A stretch of DNA of 64,000 bases from Pardosa pseudoannulata (taxonomy: Eukaryota; Arthropoda; Arachnida; Araneae; Lycosidae), in the NCBI GenBank assembly GCA_032207245.1, contig CM063506.1:14075763-14139762 (forward strand), in the 5' to 3' direction. Within the stretch, counting starts at the first letter, position 1. The number at the start of each line of letters is the position of its first letter. The translations under genes and the position numbers were made by a program. A model generated the notes under the pieces. It saw only the letters and a program-made list of their open reading frames with translations. It was not told the DNA's origin and did not search any database. Shown piece after piece: positions 1 through 11,195 of this stretch.

Positions 1-207
1 AATTACCTTAATCTAAGAATCTAAATTAATTCATTATCATAAATATGTCAATCCAAAAAAGTTTAGATATAATGTTCCTAGAAAATTTCAAGTTTTAAAA
101 GGTTAAACTAATACATGCATATCTTTGGTTTCAAGATCTACAGTCTGCACTTTAGCTACATGACATGGCTAACATGCATATAGGACTTGTTCATAAAAAA
201 ATATGTA
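1..207. other. AT-rich sequence, nothing recognised
   Basis: No reading frame, repeat terminus or RNA signature is seen up to the TA target site of the element that follows. Confidence 0.5.
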
Positions 208-873
208 CAGTCGAACTTCGATAACTCGAAGTCCCAGAGGACTTCCAAAAATATTCGACTTATCCGAAGTTCGAGTTATCGAAGTTACCTACTATTCCTC
301 TCAACTGGCACTTTAGATGGGTCGACATAGTTTAAATGGTTTGAAATGTGCCATAATACTATAGTTGTACGCATTTCAACTTTTTAATAGCCTATGTAAA
401 CAACAAAAGAAGAATAGATTCAAAAGGTTTATTAAAACTCAAGAAGTTTGGCCTCATTACATATTAATTATTATAGATACCATCTAAATCTCATTTGAAA
501 AAGGCAATTATTTTTAAGGTTGTTGGCATTCACAAAGTCACCTAATTTTTGAACACAGTTAAAGGGTGTTGTCTGTACCTTCGATGGTCTCCAGGTATTG
601 TTGTAAGATGTGAATAGCGTCCTGTGCTTGCTCGTGACCTTCGAGAACCTTCGTTATCGATGGTCAAGAATAGACTGACTTTCGAAGTTTTGAACAGAAT
701 TGTATTTTTTACCGGGGAAATCTATCACAAAAACTTCGACATAGAAGATGTTCACTTCGAGTTATCGAGACACTTTTTTAAAGAAAAGTATAGAAATGAT
801 TCGTGACTTGATTAAAAGTTCGAGTTAGAGGATCATTCGACTTATAAGAAGTCGAGTTATCGAAGTTCGATTG
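208..873. mobile_element. pogo/Tigger-like TIR element A (non-autonomous)
   Basis: The left end reads CAGTCGAACTTCGATAACTC. The right end, reverse complemented, reads CAATCGAACTTCGATAACTC, so the terminal inverted repeats nearly match over about 24 bases. Both ends are flanked by TA (206-207 and 874-875), as expected for Tc1/mariner/pogo elements. Sub-terminal copies of the 'ttcgagttatcgaag' motif recur inside. At 666 bp it is too short for a whole transposase. Assignment to pogo/Tigger rests on the CAGTnGAA-type end and TA target duplication and is inference. Confidence 0.6.
559..643 (-). pseudogene. possible C-terminal remnant of a pogo/Tigger transposase
   Basis: Read on the minus strand, this short frame gives EGHEQAQDAIHILQQYLET and ends at a stop at 559-561. 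An amphipathic helix of this kind close to the stop is typical of Tigger-type transposases. The fragment is short, so this is a weak call supported mainly by its position inside TIR element A. Confidence 0.25.
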
Positions 874-1555
874 TATATGAAAAACTTCTAGAAATTCTTA
901 CTATCTCAACTTTACACTACGTTTATAAATATTTTACATTTGCTACTTACATTCTATTGCTTAACTCCAATACAATGTTCGATTTAATTAATTTTAACTA
1001 TATAACTTTAAAATCCTAGATAATATATTAGGTTTTACAGAATAAACAGTATATTTAACTTTATACAAAAATTTAATCTTTAAGATATATATTTCAAAGT
1101 ATTATCTTGTAGATGAATTTTTTGTTAGAGGTTCAATTCAATTATGATTTTTAGATCAGTATATTAATTGAAAAACATAAACTAAATACTTTCTACAACT
1201 TTTTTCTCAGCACATAAAACTTTTACTGTAAAATTGTAAAACCAGCAGAACAAACTTAAATTACATTGTGATTCGAAAAAAGATAAAGACTTATAATATA
1301 TTTTTAGAGGTACTACGTACTGTAAAGATGGCAATATATAGTTGTATTTGTATCATTTTTCATATGAAATGTATTATTATTCTTAAAACTGAAGTTATAA
1401 GATAACTTTTAAAATGCTTTGGATATGAAAGACTGATATAGTTTATTTTTACTGTACATATACGGCAGAAACTTCTCAAAACATCTAGAAAAATAACAGA
1501 TTTATTACCTTGTAGTATAAAAATTATAGCAGCATTATTTATCTGTTGTTATGGC
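874..1555. other. AT-rich spacer
   Basis: Only AT-rich, low-complexity sequence with scattered stops is visible. No gene or repeat boundary is recognised. Confidence 0.4.
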
Positions 1556-1753
1556 TGCTAATGTCACTTGGACGAGCCAAGCATGCGAACTAGGGGCTAC
1601 TCGAATGGAATGGATGCATTTTTCGTTTTTGAAGAGACCGTTAGAGAGAAAGAACTTTTCTAAAATGGGTTCCTATTATTTAGAATCAGGTAGCACGCAG
1701 ACCCACAAGCTTGGCCTGCTACCTTCAGAGGTGTCGTTTGAGAACTTGAAGTA
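1556..1753 (-). repeat. SINE-B, 3' part (interrupted copy)
   Basis: This is the minus-strand 3' body of a tRNA-derived SINE also seen at 21716-22069 (+), 23275-23492 (-) and 13054-13275 (-). Shared blocks include 'ggacgagccaagca', a 'ggttcc...tagaa' block, 'ggcctgctacct' and 'gtttgagaacttg'. The copy is broken at a TA dinucleotide by TIR element B and resumes at 2653. A 74-codon frame here is not a gene. Confidence 0.7.
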
Positions 1754-2652
1754 CAGAGGACTCCGCATAATGTGATCGCGGTGAATGTTTTCAATCTCTT
1801 ATTGTTATCGAAATCACTTAGTCCCGATTTTCTCTGTTCATTTGTATGTTTAAAATATCGTTTTATGTGATCGTTATATCGGTTAATGTTATCAGTTTTC
1901 GAACCTCATATTAACTGTCACAGGAAAATTCACAATGTATTCAGAAGGAGCCCATTCGTTTCTTTCCCTTCGTTCTTGTTTTAATTTCCTAGAATTCTCC
2001 CTCTCCCTAGGGAAAATGAGAAAAAACAAAGGAATGGGTTATTACACGTTCCTGGAATTTTTCAGAAACACGCACATCCTGCTGGTGGTCAATAGTTGTC
2101 AGATATGCACAAGGCAACAAATTCTATTCGGAAATGAGAAGGAGCGTATTCACATTTTATGCCTTGCTCGCTTACATGCAGTTTGTCGATATGGAATCTA
2201 AAAAGTGAAATGATTTAACATTAAAACTAAATATCGAAATTTTAAATCGTTATGACAGGTTACCAAATACGAGTGAGTGCAATGCTGCAGCGCAGTTAAA
2301 CATTTCTCAACTTCTAAATTGCATTGAAAGTGTTGAGACGTGGACTACAACACCGTTCCAATGACTTTAAAAAACATTATGATTACAAATGATTTATCAA
2401 TGAGCTTCTTAGAAATAATTGTAGACAGTCATCAATTGATAAATTATTTTTATTATGTAAACAATTCTTACGTCTTAAAGGATAATATACAGTACATAAA
2501 TATCAGGTCAGTTTTTTTTCATTTTATTTTGAAATGTAGTACGTGTGAATTAAAAGGGGGGGGGCAAATCTAATTTTATCTAATTTTGTACATCGTTTAT
2601 TGTTATAAAAATCACGGTGTCCCAAACTGATTACATTAAGCGGAGTCCACTG
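1754..2652. mobile_element. pogo/Tigger-like TIR element B inserted in SINE-B
   Basis: The left end is CAGAGGACTCCGCATAATGT. The right end, reverse complemented, is CAGTGGACTCCGCTTAATGT; the match continues into a shared internal block near 'ttattgttat'. TA flanks both sides (1752-1753 and 2653-2654). SINE-B sequence stops at the left end and continues at the right end, which fixes the boundaries independently. The 899-bp interior has no intact transposase; an 88-codon frame at 1935-2201 matches nothing I recognise. Confidence 0.75.
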
Positions 2653-2785
2653 TATATTGTGACCACGAGCTATTGTTTATTTGCTCCAGCAGCCATTAAT
2701 GACATATCTGTATCCCATTCGAGCCTTGATGTTGCAACACTTCTCTTACGATATCATTGCCAACAGAGCTACCTCAGCTCACATA
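2653..2785 (-). repeat. SINE-B, tRNA-like head (second half of the interrupted copy)
   Basis: This segment continues the copy broken at 1753. 'tattgtgaccacgagc' matches 'tattgcgacctcgaacc' in the copy at 23275-23492, followed by 'gatatcattgccaacagagctacc', the counterpart of the tRNA-like head with its A-box region. It is diverged, so the SINE insertion is older than the element that split it. Confidence 0.65.
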
Positions 2786-3679
2786 TTATATGAAGTAGCA
2801 GATTCATGACTTTAGAAGTTACGGGAAATATTCAAAACAATGCAAATTTCAAAAGGATAAATAACTAAATAATCCATAATCAATTTGATAAATACAATTA
2901 ATTAGCGGTAAATTTTAATTATTTATTGTATGTTTAAGTGGGGTCTTAAATCCATTCTGAAAGTAAAGCATTTAGGAACTAAGCCCATGAGTCTATATAT
3001 GAGTTTCTTACACCGTGAAAGACATTCAATAAAAATGTCTGTAAAATCTAGTAGAATCATTTATTTTGTAGATAAGTATTATTTAACTCAATGTATCAAA
3101 TCAAACCCTGATATTCTTTTACTCCTTATAACTTTGTATGAAAGGCTACAAATATCTTCCTCGAGATGTCACTGCTCCAAATTTTCGTGATTAATAAGTT
3201 TTGAAACGTTTTTACGTATAATCCTTTCTCACGCAATGTCGGTGCCGTTACAAAGGTTTTAAACTACATCAATAGTTATTTAAGTATCTGACATACATTT
3301 TATTATGTTTTAGTTTTGAGATCAGACAGGGAATTTATTCGTCTCTATAAAACTCTAAGTAAGGGATCTAGGATAGTAAGCCAGAAAGTTATAAATCTCT
3401 GTTACAGAAAATTTTCAAGAATCGTAAGGAGTATTTTTTAAATTTAAGCTTAAAATGATTCATTCAAAGAACGTTTTATACTGTAATTTTAGTTTTGAAA
3501 TACCGTATTTACTCCTGTATAGCAGGAAACTAAAATTTGATATATTGTTGACTTTGCAAGGTATAAACTAATTGCTATGTGGACAAAATAAAACCATCTT
3601 CATCACTTGTTTATTCCCATTCTAAATATACAGAGGCAATTCACACATTTTTTAGACGATATATATTTAGTCACAAAAC
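2786..3679. other. AT-rich spacer
   Basis: Several short frames of 80-90 codons occur (for example 2930-3190 and 3579-3860). They show no recognisable motif and look like chance frames in AT-rich DNA. Confidence 0.4.
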
Positions 3680-4830
3680 TAAATTACATAAAATTCTTGT
3701 GTTTGAAATGTTTTATTTCATACACCTTATTCTGAACTATCTTTCGACCGTAATTTCGAGGATAATAATGCCTTTTGAAGTGTCAGAAGAGGTATTCTGT
3801 TCATTTCTCCTGAACAGCTTTCCAGAGTCCTGTAAGGGTTGTGGGATGACGTTTGGATAATGCAGGTTCTAAAAGTCCGAAAGCACAAAAACCCGTAGGT
3901 AACACATCAGGATATTTAGTAAGGATATGAAAGATATAGCTTTGAACCGGTTTTTTGTTCCATTTCTTTTAGGAAATTTACAGTGGGTTTTGATGTGTGG
4001 CTGCTAGCTTTGTCTTGATGGAGTTTCATAGATTGATGGCATTGAGGATAAAGAGATGGTATTTCAATCAGAAAAATTGGCGATAAGATATGTTTCTGAT
4101 AGTATTGAGTTAAATCTTGACATTTTTTTCAACTCTCTTTATTTTTAACTTGATAGCAACAATCATGAATCCCTTAGAAAAACTTTTTTTTTGATTCTTT
4201 GAACCATGTACTTAAATTATTTCTCCCCTTTTATGATAATAAATGGCTCATTTTTTGTTTGCAGTCATTTGAATACACTCACAATTCATCTATTGGGACA
4301 ATTTTTTTTTCATTTTTCTTTGGATAAATGTTTCTCATACAAAATTCTGCAGCGTGTCCTACGTTCAGCGATATGCTTTAGAGAAAGACGATGCACATTG
4401 CGTTTTTTCGCTTTAAGATTTAAATCAACATTTATCACTTTGTTTACAGTGGCCATCAAGAATTTTAAGGAATTTGCAACTGTCCTTTGACTAGGGGGAT
4501 TTTCTTTTAACATTAATCAACGTACCTTTGCAACAGAAGATGTTCGTTTCTACCTTGCATACGTGTTTGGAAATTTTGTCCCACCTGAAGCTCCAATTTA
4601 ACGTTTTTTCCTTTCTTTTAGACGGTATTACCTATCGAAGCTTTAGATATCCCAAAACCAGGACTCTCACATCGTTTTTGGATAACGGAATATGAAGACT
4701 TCTCTTCGGAAAGAGCATAAATATAGCCTTCGAACCACTGCTTGTTAAAAACGTCATTTTGAATAAAAACAAACCTCATAGTATAATTGCAGTTATTTAT
4801 TTTGCTACAAACTATTTTAATATCGCTAAC
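3680..4830 (-). pseudogene. Tc1/mariner-superfamily transposase, decayed
   Basis: Read on the minus strand from high to low coordinates, pieces of one transposase appear in order. A helix-turn-helix segment (4310-4513) contains ENPPSQRTVANSL and a basic stretch HRLSLKHIAERR. Near 4240-4290 is a PIDEL block followed by NDCKQK, in the place of the first catalytic Asp. At about 4000-4035 is HQDKASSHTS, the second catalytic Asp block. At about 3840-3900 are FGLLEPALSKRHPTTLTG and LWKAVQEK, the C-terminal region. Frames shift and stops interrupt throughout, so it cannot be functional. In the family this enzyme cuts and pastes its own element at TA. I could not find the element's inverted repeats. 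Confidence 0.75.
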
Positions 4831-5069
4831 CAAAATTGTCTAAAAATGTGCAAATAGCCTCTGCAAATCTATTCTTAATAAAATCCTTTCACTTTTGTTA
4901 TTGAATAGTTGAAATTATTGAGAAGACTTTCGCTACTATAAAATGAGACTGGGGTGAAGACCTTGTACACCACAAATTTTTAAGGGGAGGGGATTGCATT
5001 TTCTTTATTATTTCTCATTCCATAAAAAAGACTGTTGTATTATAATTTGAAAGTAATATGGTTTGAATT

Positions 5070-5232
5070 GAAGCTCTATCATTTACTGTTTTGCTACACG
5101 ATGGCTAACGAGACCGGACCCTACTGGTTAAAGCCGATTCTGCACCAACTGCGAACACCCATACCAGTTGCGGGATTCAAACCCGTGAACTCCAATACCG
5201 AAGAGTAGCACCCTACCGTTCAGCCATCAAAC
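5070..5232 (-). repeat. SINE-A copy (tRNA-derived)
   Basis: The minus strand carries a tRNA-like head: 'gatggctgaacggtaggg' (A-box region) and 'gggtttgaatcccgcaac' (B-box region). The body follows with 'gccgattc'/'aatcggcttta'-type and 'gagaccgg' blocks. The same family occurs at 14511-14695 (-), 49440-49565 (-), 60835-60965 (-), 61588-61783 (+) and 63240-63440 (+). Predicted cloverleaf function is not expected; these are retroposed repeats. Confidence 0.7.
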
Positions 5233-5424
5233 GTAATATGAAGAGATCCAGTTATAGTGCAGAATTTAAGTTTTAAGTAACTAAATATGCAGTATAAAGT
5301 GAGAACTGTGCTCCTAGTTGAAAATTCAGAGTTAAAAGCTAATATGTAATGTCACGAACACTTTGTGTAAATGAAGAGCAATAGAAATAAAATATATATT
5401 CTAAAAGGTACTTCTATTGAGCAA

Positions 5425-6928
5425 TAATTTTACCTATTTTTATCCTTGAATACTTGTATTTATTCACATGCATATCGGTATGCATCACGTACTTTGAGTA
5501 TTTGGACTAAATATTTGAAAAATATCGCATGTAATACATGAGTGTATACTATAATAATATCTATTTTCTTTGCGTTTTCATAAATTTTTATAATATAATA
5601 CTGATCGATAAGAAAAATTTCTTATCGATCTCTTTTACAATGGGAAAAAATAAAATTTTCCATGAAAATCACCTCAGAAATTTGCCTTTTTTCATCCTTG
5701 AATACTTGTATTTATTCACATGTATATCTGTATGCATCAAGTACTTTGAGTATTTGAACTAAATTTTTGAAAAATATTGCATGTAATATATAAGTGTATA
5801 CGGTAATAATATCTATTTTCATTGCGTTTTCGTAAGTTTTTATAATACATGGTACTGCAGAAAAAAATTCTTATCGATCTCTTTTATAATGTGAGAAAAT
5901 AAACTTTCCCAGAAAATCACCTCAGAAATTTACCTCTTTTCACGCTTGAATACTTGTATTTATTCACATATATATCAGTATGCATCACGTACTTTGAGTA
6001 TTTGAACTAAGTTATTGAAAAATATTGCATGTAATATATATGTGTATACGATGATGATAATATCTATTTTCATTGCGTTTTCATAAGTTTTCATAATAGA
6101 TAATACTGCAACAAAAATTTCTAATCAATATCTTTCTAATCTTTTACAATGTGAAAAAATAAAATTTTCCCAGAAAATTACCTCAGAAATTTACATCTTT
6201 CCATCCTTTAATACTTGTATTTATTTACATGTATATCGATATGCATCACGTACTTTGAGTATTTGGACTAAATTTTTGAAAAATATTGCATGTAATATAT
6301 AAGTGTATACAATGATAACAATATCTATTTTCATTGCGTTTTCGTAAGTTTTTATAATACATGGTACTGCAGAAAAAAAATTCTTATCGATCTCTTTTAT
6401 AATGTGAAAAAATAAACTTTTCCAGAAAATCACCTCAGAAATTTACCTCTTTTCATCCTTGAATACTTGTATTTATTCACATGTATATCGGTAGGCATCA
6501 CGTACTTTGAGTATTTGGACTAAATTTTTGAAAAATATTACATGTAATATATGCGTGGATACGGTAATAATATATATTTTCATTGTGTTTTCATAAGTTT
6601 TTATAATACATGATACTGCAGAAAAAATTTCTTATTGATCTCTTTTAAAATGTGAAAAAATAAACTTTTCCAGAAAATCACCTCAGAAATTTACCTCTTT
6701 TCATCCTTGAATACTTGTATTTATTCACATGTATATCGGTAGGCATCACGTACTTTGAGTATTTGGACTAAGTTTTTGAAAAATATTGCATGTAATTTAT
6801 GAGTGTATACGGTAATAATATCTATTTTCATTGTGTTTTCATAAGTTTCATAAAAGACAATACTGCAGCAAAAATTTCTAATCGATTGCTTTTATAATGG
6901 GAAAAAATAAACTTTCCCAGAAAATCAC
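5425..6928. repeat. tandem array, six units of about 250 bp
   Basis: The landmark 'gaatacttgtatttattc' (or a near match) recurs at about 5447, 5698, 5946, 6206, 6461 and 6709, spacing 248-260 bases. Each unit also carries 'cacgtactttgagtattt', 'attttcattgcgttttc' and 'cagaaaatcacctcagaaa'. The last unit ends near 6928, where sequence switches to unrelated DNA. Short frames within it are not genes. Confidence 0.9.
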
Positions 6929-8282
6929 AAAGCAGTACTTTCCTCATTCATCCATACTTTTGTTAAACTGTTCAAACCACTCTTCTGGGAGTGCATTTCT
7001 TTTCTTAATTCTTTACTGAAGACAGAAAAAATCTCGTAAGTAGAAAAATAAAATGTTCACTTAAACTAACTCTTGAAATATACGAAACGAAAGCAAAAGC
7101 TGTGAAATAGTGCTTAGCAGGGGAAAAAATTCCACGTTTTAAAGGCATCTTTTATCCGAAATGTTTCTCCTTACGGATGGACGAATGCACTCCATTGTCG
7201 ACCAGTCACGCAGGATGACAGCTGTCAAAAGATACCCATTCGCTGTGTCCGTGGCCCAGCTAAAAGGCAAACACTCCAAGAAAAAAAATCCAATTTTGAA
7301 ACTAAGTGTGGAGGGGGGTAACAATTCATCAAAGCTCCAACTGAAGGAAAATAGTTCGAGCAGTTTGTGTTCTTTGTCAGAATGATTGAGAGATAGAATC
7401 TCTTGTATCCACTTCTTCACATAAAATTCATACTATAGTTCAAGATTTAAGATGTAGTATTAGCTTGAACTGAAATGCCTTTGTTATACGTCACGATCAT
7501 GCACTCAATACTTAGATACTTAAAGAATTGTTGACAGAACTTTCTTCCATATAAAATTTAAACTTACCAATTGCAAGAAGTAGGATACTATTTTGATGGC
7601 TGCGTATAACTAGAATAACTCAAAATTGCAACAAATTTGATTTAATAAGAAACATTTTTCGTTAAATATTTATCTACTCTCATTAAATCGGGGTTCATTA
7701 CACCTAAACTTCAATCAATTACTAGCATTTTGATCGAAATTAAGGTGACTGAAAACAGAACCAACTTTTAAATTTTAAATAAAGCCACATTTTAAATTTT
7801 TTGCAGTTTTTGTTATTTTAATAAAAAGAAATAAGAAATTAAACAGTAATTTACCTATTGAGCAATCTTCTTTTATAAATCGGTATAAAATAAGTAATTA
7901 ACAGTAATTTACCTGAACAATGACTTCACTGTAAAAAATACTAATGCAGTTAAAAAAATTTCCTTCACACACAAGATACCTTTTTTATATTGGTCTTCAA
8001 CGTGACATGAAGTCTAAGAAAAGTTTCAAAATCCTGAAATTATACAAGATATTGCATCTTTCAATGTGCATATTTTATCTGATTCTATGAAAGCAGTTCT
8101 AAATTTTAAAAAAGTATCTAATATAGATATCCATTATTTTAGGTCATTTCATTTACTATGGTACTTGAATCATTTGTACTTGAACTAAAGTACTTAAATC
8201 CATTGAATATAAGCAGTCACCTTCATTGCACCCTGAACAATTGGATGTTAAGATCCGACAAAAATTCCACTTTATACCATGT
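6929..8282. other. AT-rich sequence with one higher-complexity patch
   Basis: Between about 7139 and 7420 the base composition is more balanced and open frames exist on both strands (74 codons plus, 93 codons minus). I recognise no domain in either. The patch could be an exon, an untranslated region or an old repeat. The rest is AT-rich without recognisable features. Confidence 0.3.
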
Positions 8283-8745
8283 TAAAGATAACTGTCAATT
8301 AACTAATGTACAATTTAGTGGTAATTAAACAACAATCATTCTTTAAAAACATTCAGAAATCGACATTTTATTTCTGACAATTTTTTAAATATTAATTATA
8401 CCAAAAAGCATCTAAAAACATAGTTTTTCAGAACATATTAAAACATATGAAATGGACTAACTTCATTGCGATCAATTTTACTTATTGTTTCATACGCATA
8501 CTTAAAAATTAAGATGGCACAGAATTAAAAATCAAAGCTAACTGTCAATTAATTACTATAAAATTATGGGGTAGTTAAAAGCAAATTATTCTTAAATTCA
8601 GAAATCGACATTTTATTTCTTACAATTTCTTTTAAACACCAATTATGCCTAAAAGCTTCCAGAAACATAGTTTTTCAGAACATATTAAAATGTATAAAAA
8701 ATTATTAATTTGATTCCGTTCAATCTTACTTATTTCTTTATTAAT
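8283..8745. repeat. two-unit tandem duplication of about 245 bp
   Basis: Both units share 'actgtcaatta', 'cagaaatcgacattttattt' and 'catagtttttcagaacatat' in the same order. The offset between copies is about 240-251 bases. The copies differ by small indels and substitutions. Confidence 0.8.
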
Positions 8746-9300
8746 GTAGCTTTATTTAATTTTAAGTAATGTATATAGAATAAAATTTACACTTGAATTT
8801 ATAAATGATTACAATGACATGCATGCATCAATTAGACTTTTTTAATATATTTATGTTCGGAAGAAAAATATATAATGAATTTCGGTTCATTTTCAATGTT
8901 TTTTAAGTATAGTTCCATTTTTTTCTCTTATATCAATTTATATTCTAATTTAAAATTCATTATAAAGTATATATTTTCTTAGCGTCTGTAGAAAAATTTC
9001 TCCAAAAGATAAACATATGTATGTAATATTAAAATCCCTTATTTACGTATTTTAATATTAATAATTTTTGTTCATAAAGTGACTTCGGTGTTTGAGCGGT
9101 AATTCTGATTTTTCCCTCCAGACACGCTATAGTCTTAATTCAACCTATGTCTGTACTACTTTATCCAAAAGTTAGCGCGTTCTCTTTAAAAATGGGTATT
9201 TTGTATCACGTGATCAATTGTGCTTATTCGTAGTTTTTTTTACCTCAGGAATCCCTAATTGAAAAGTGTATGTGCGGGATGACATTGTCTGTGTGCACGA
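8746..9300. other. AT-rich spacer
   Basis: No gene or repeat family recognised. Confidence 0.4.
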
Positions 9301-9690
9301 AGTTGTAAAGGTGTTTGCCTGTTGTACGGATTTCATGTTTCTTACCAGAAATAAACTGTGTTGTGATTTTGAATGAGTCTCGCCCATATTACATGTATGT
9401 GTGTGTGTATGTGTGCAATGCCAGAAAATTAGCACAATTAGTTCTTATTATAAATTCATTCCTTTAAATTGACAAGATAAGTGTTTAAATATAGAGATAG
9501 AACAAGAGCGAAATGCTTTCACATTGACCTATCTGTGTTACGTATGTAATCACTCATGTAAAGTTGCTATGTCAGCTGTGTGCACGTTATAAATATTGTT
9601 GTGTGTGTACGGATTTCATGTTTCTTACCAGAATAAACTGTTTGTTTTTGAATCTCCCCATATACATATATGTGTATTTTTTGTGCAACG
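9301..9690. repeat. diverged direct duplication ending in TG/TA simple repeats
   Basis: 'tacggatttcatgtttctta' followed by 'ccagaa(at)aaactgt' occurs near 9325 and again near 9607, and each copy runs into 'atatacatatatgtgtg' or '(tg)n' sequence. An upstream 'tgtgtgcacg' motif is also paired. It resembles two copies of a retroposon 3' end with a polyadenylation-like AATAAA, but the class is unknown. Confidence 0.45.
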
Positions 9691-9957
9691 CATAAAAATT
9701 ATAAAATATATATATATTATAATATAATATATATATATATAAATATATAAATATAATATATATTTATATATATTATATATATATATCATATATATTATAA
9801 ATATATATACATATAATTTATATACATATATTATAATACATTTATATATATATTTTTGAAAATTCTCTTCAAACATATACATATATATATGTATGCTTTT
9901 TTTTGTGTGTTATATGTATATATGTATGTATGTAATATATATATTAAAATTATTTCA
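9691..9957. repeat. (TA)n-rich microsatellite
   Basis: Mixed TA, TATATA and ATACAT tracts. Frames rich in Tyr and Ile on either strand are artefacts of this sequence. Confidence 0.85.
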
Positions 9958-10485
9958 TATAAATACTTGAAACCTCCTTTCTCCCATTCTATTCCCTTAA
10001 AATCTATTTTCCCAGCCTCAAAATATCGTAATCAAAGGAGTATCCTAGATTTAAAATTCTTCCAATACATTTCTCAAAGCTTTCTATCCAAAAGATGTAA
10101 ATTTTCTCTCCATTCAACACATTTTCTGGCTGTCGCCGTCAAATGGCTCAGCTTTCATCCTGACCTAACAGTTAAATTTGCTGACTACGTTTCTTCTCCC
10201 TTGGGGAAATTCTATCTGTCTTCGCTCTTGGATACACCTCTGTTCGATCAAAGTGTTTTTTGTGTATTTCTCTTGGCTGCCTTTGACTAGTAAAGATGTT
10301 CTTTTCTAGCAGCTCTTAAATAAAATTTCACGTAGACTTGAACTTGTGTGCCATTTTCTTCAATGTGGCTGGACTCCATCTTACTTTATTACTGCTAGCT
10401 GATTAGGCTTCTCCTTGCCCAGTAGCCCGGTCAAGTAAAAACAATAGGGGCTACATAATTATTGTGACCAGAGGAAATGATTTTT
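9958..10485 (-). repeat. unclassified interspersed repeat R1, copy 1
   Basis: The reverse complement of this segment matches 37420-37960 over about 500 bases, with shared blocks 'ggtcacaataattat', 'tagcccctatt', 'gagaagcctaa', 'gagctgct' and 'gctgggaaaatagatttta'. Both copies run into TA/CA microsatellites. I do not recognise the family, and no stop-free coding frame is shared. A 144-codon plus-strand frame (9856-10290) overlaps the microsatellite and is not supported as a gene. The strand given only marks orientation relative to copy 2. Confidence 0.7.
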
Positions 10486-10489
10486 ATAT

Positions 10490-10560
10490 ACATGTATATA
10501 TATATATATAACATATATATATATATATTATATATATATATACATATATGTATACAATAC

Positions 10561-10632
<72 letters not shown>
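10490..10632. repeat. (TA)n microsatellite
   Basis: Nearly pure TA dinucleotides over about 140 bases, with a few C interruptions near the start. Confidence 0.95.
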
Positions 10633-10639
<7 letters not shown>

Positions 10640-10830
10640 AATAATAAAAATTAGCACAGTACACTACATTAATTAAATACCGATGTAATATAAATTATAA
10701 ATTATAAATGGAATGATTAAAAATGGCATTAAAAACATCATTTAGTTTATAATTTATAATTTATATTATATCGGTCTTTAATTAGTATAGTGTGGGGTCC
10801 TTATTTTTAATATTTTTATTAATTTAATAT
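10631..10830. repeat. long palindrome, arms of about 100 bases
   Basis: The left arm contains 'ttaataaaaataataaaaat' and 'aataccgatgtaatataaat'. The reverse complement of the right arm has the same order ('ttaataaaaatattaaaaat', 'agaccgatataatataaat'), with small mismatches. The centre is near 10730. Such structures can form hairpins and resemble foldback MITEs. No clear target duplication was found. Confidence 0.65.
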
Positions 10831-10914
10831 CCTACAACTATATACGGCAGCATTACAAGTAATGGCATGAATTATTCTGATAATTTCTTGTCTGTTTAAC
10901 TAATTAGTTATTTA

Positions 10915-10953
<39 letters not shown>

Positions 10954-11135
10954 TTACATCATTCAGTTTATAATTTATAATTTATATTATATAGGTCCTT
11001 AATTAGTATAGTGTGGGGTCCTTATTTTTAATATTTTTATTAATTTAATATCCCATAACTATATACGGCAGCATTACAAGTAATGGCATGAATTATTGTG
11101 ATAATTTCTTGTCTGTTTAACTAATTATTTATTTA

Positions 11136-11194
<59 letters not shown>

Positions 11195-11195
11195 T
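10735..11195. repeat. two-unit tandem duplication with (TA)n tails
   Basis: The right palindrome arm plus about 130 further bases ('ctatatacggcagcattaca', 'gtaatggcatgaatta', 'tttcttgtctgtttaact') is repeated at about 10958-11137. Each unit ends in a TA tract (10915-10951 and 11140-11192). The copies are close to identical, so this duplication is recent. Confidence 0.85.

Noticed and set aside
1551..1775. 74-codon plus frame
   Set aside because: It covers a SINE-B copy and the start of a TIR element.
5425..6928. Regular repeats as a CRISPR-like array
   Set aside because: Units are contiguous 250-bp tandem repeats without short repeats and unique spacers, in eukaryotic DNA.
9856..10290. 144-codon plus frame
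   Set aside because: Half of it lies in a microsatellite; the rest is repeat R1, whose second copy does not keep the frame.
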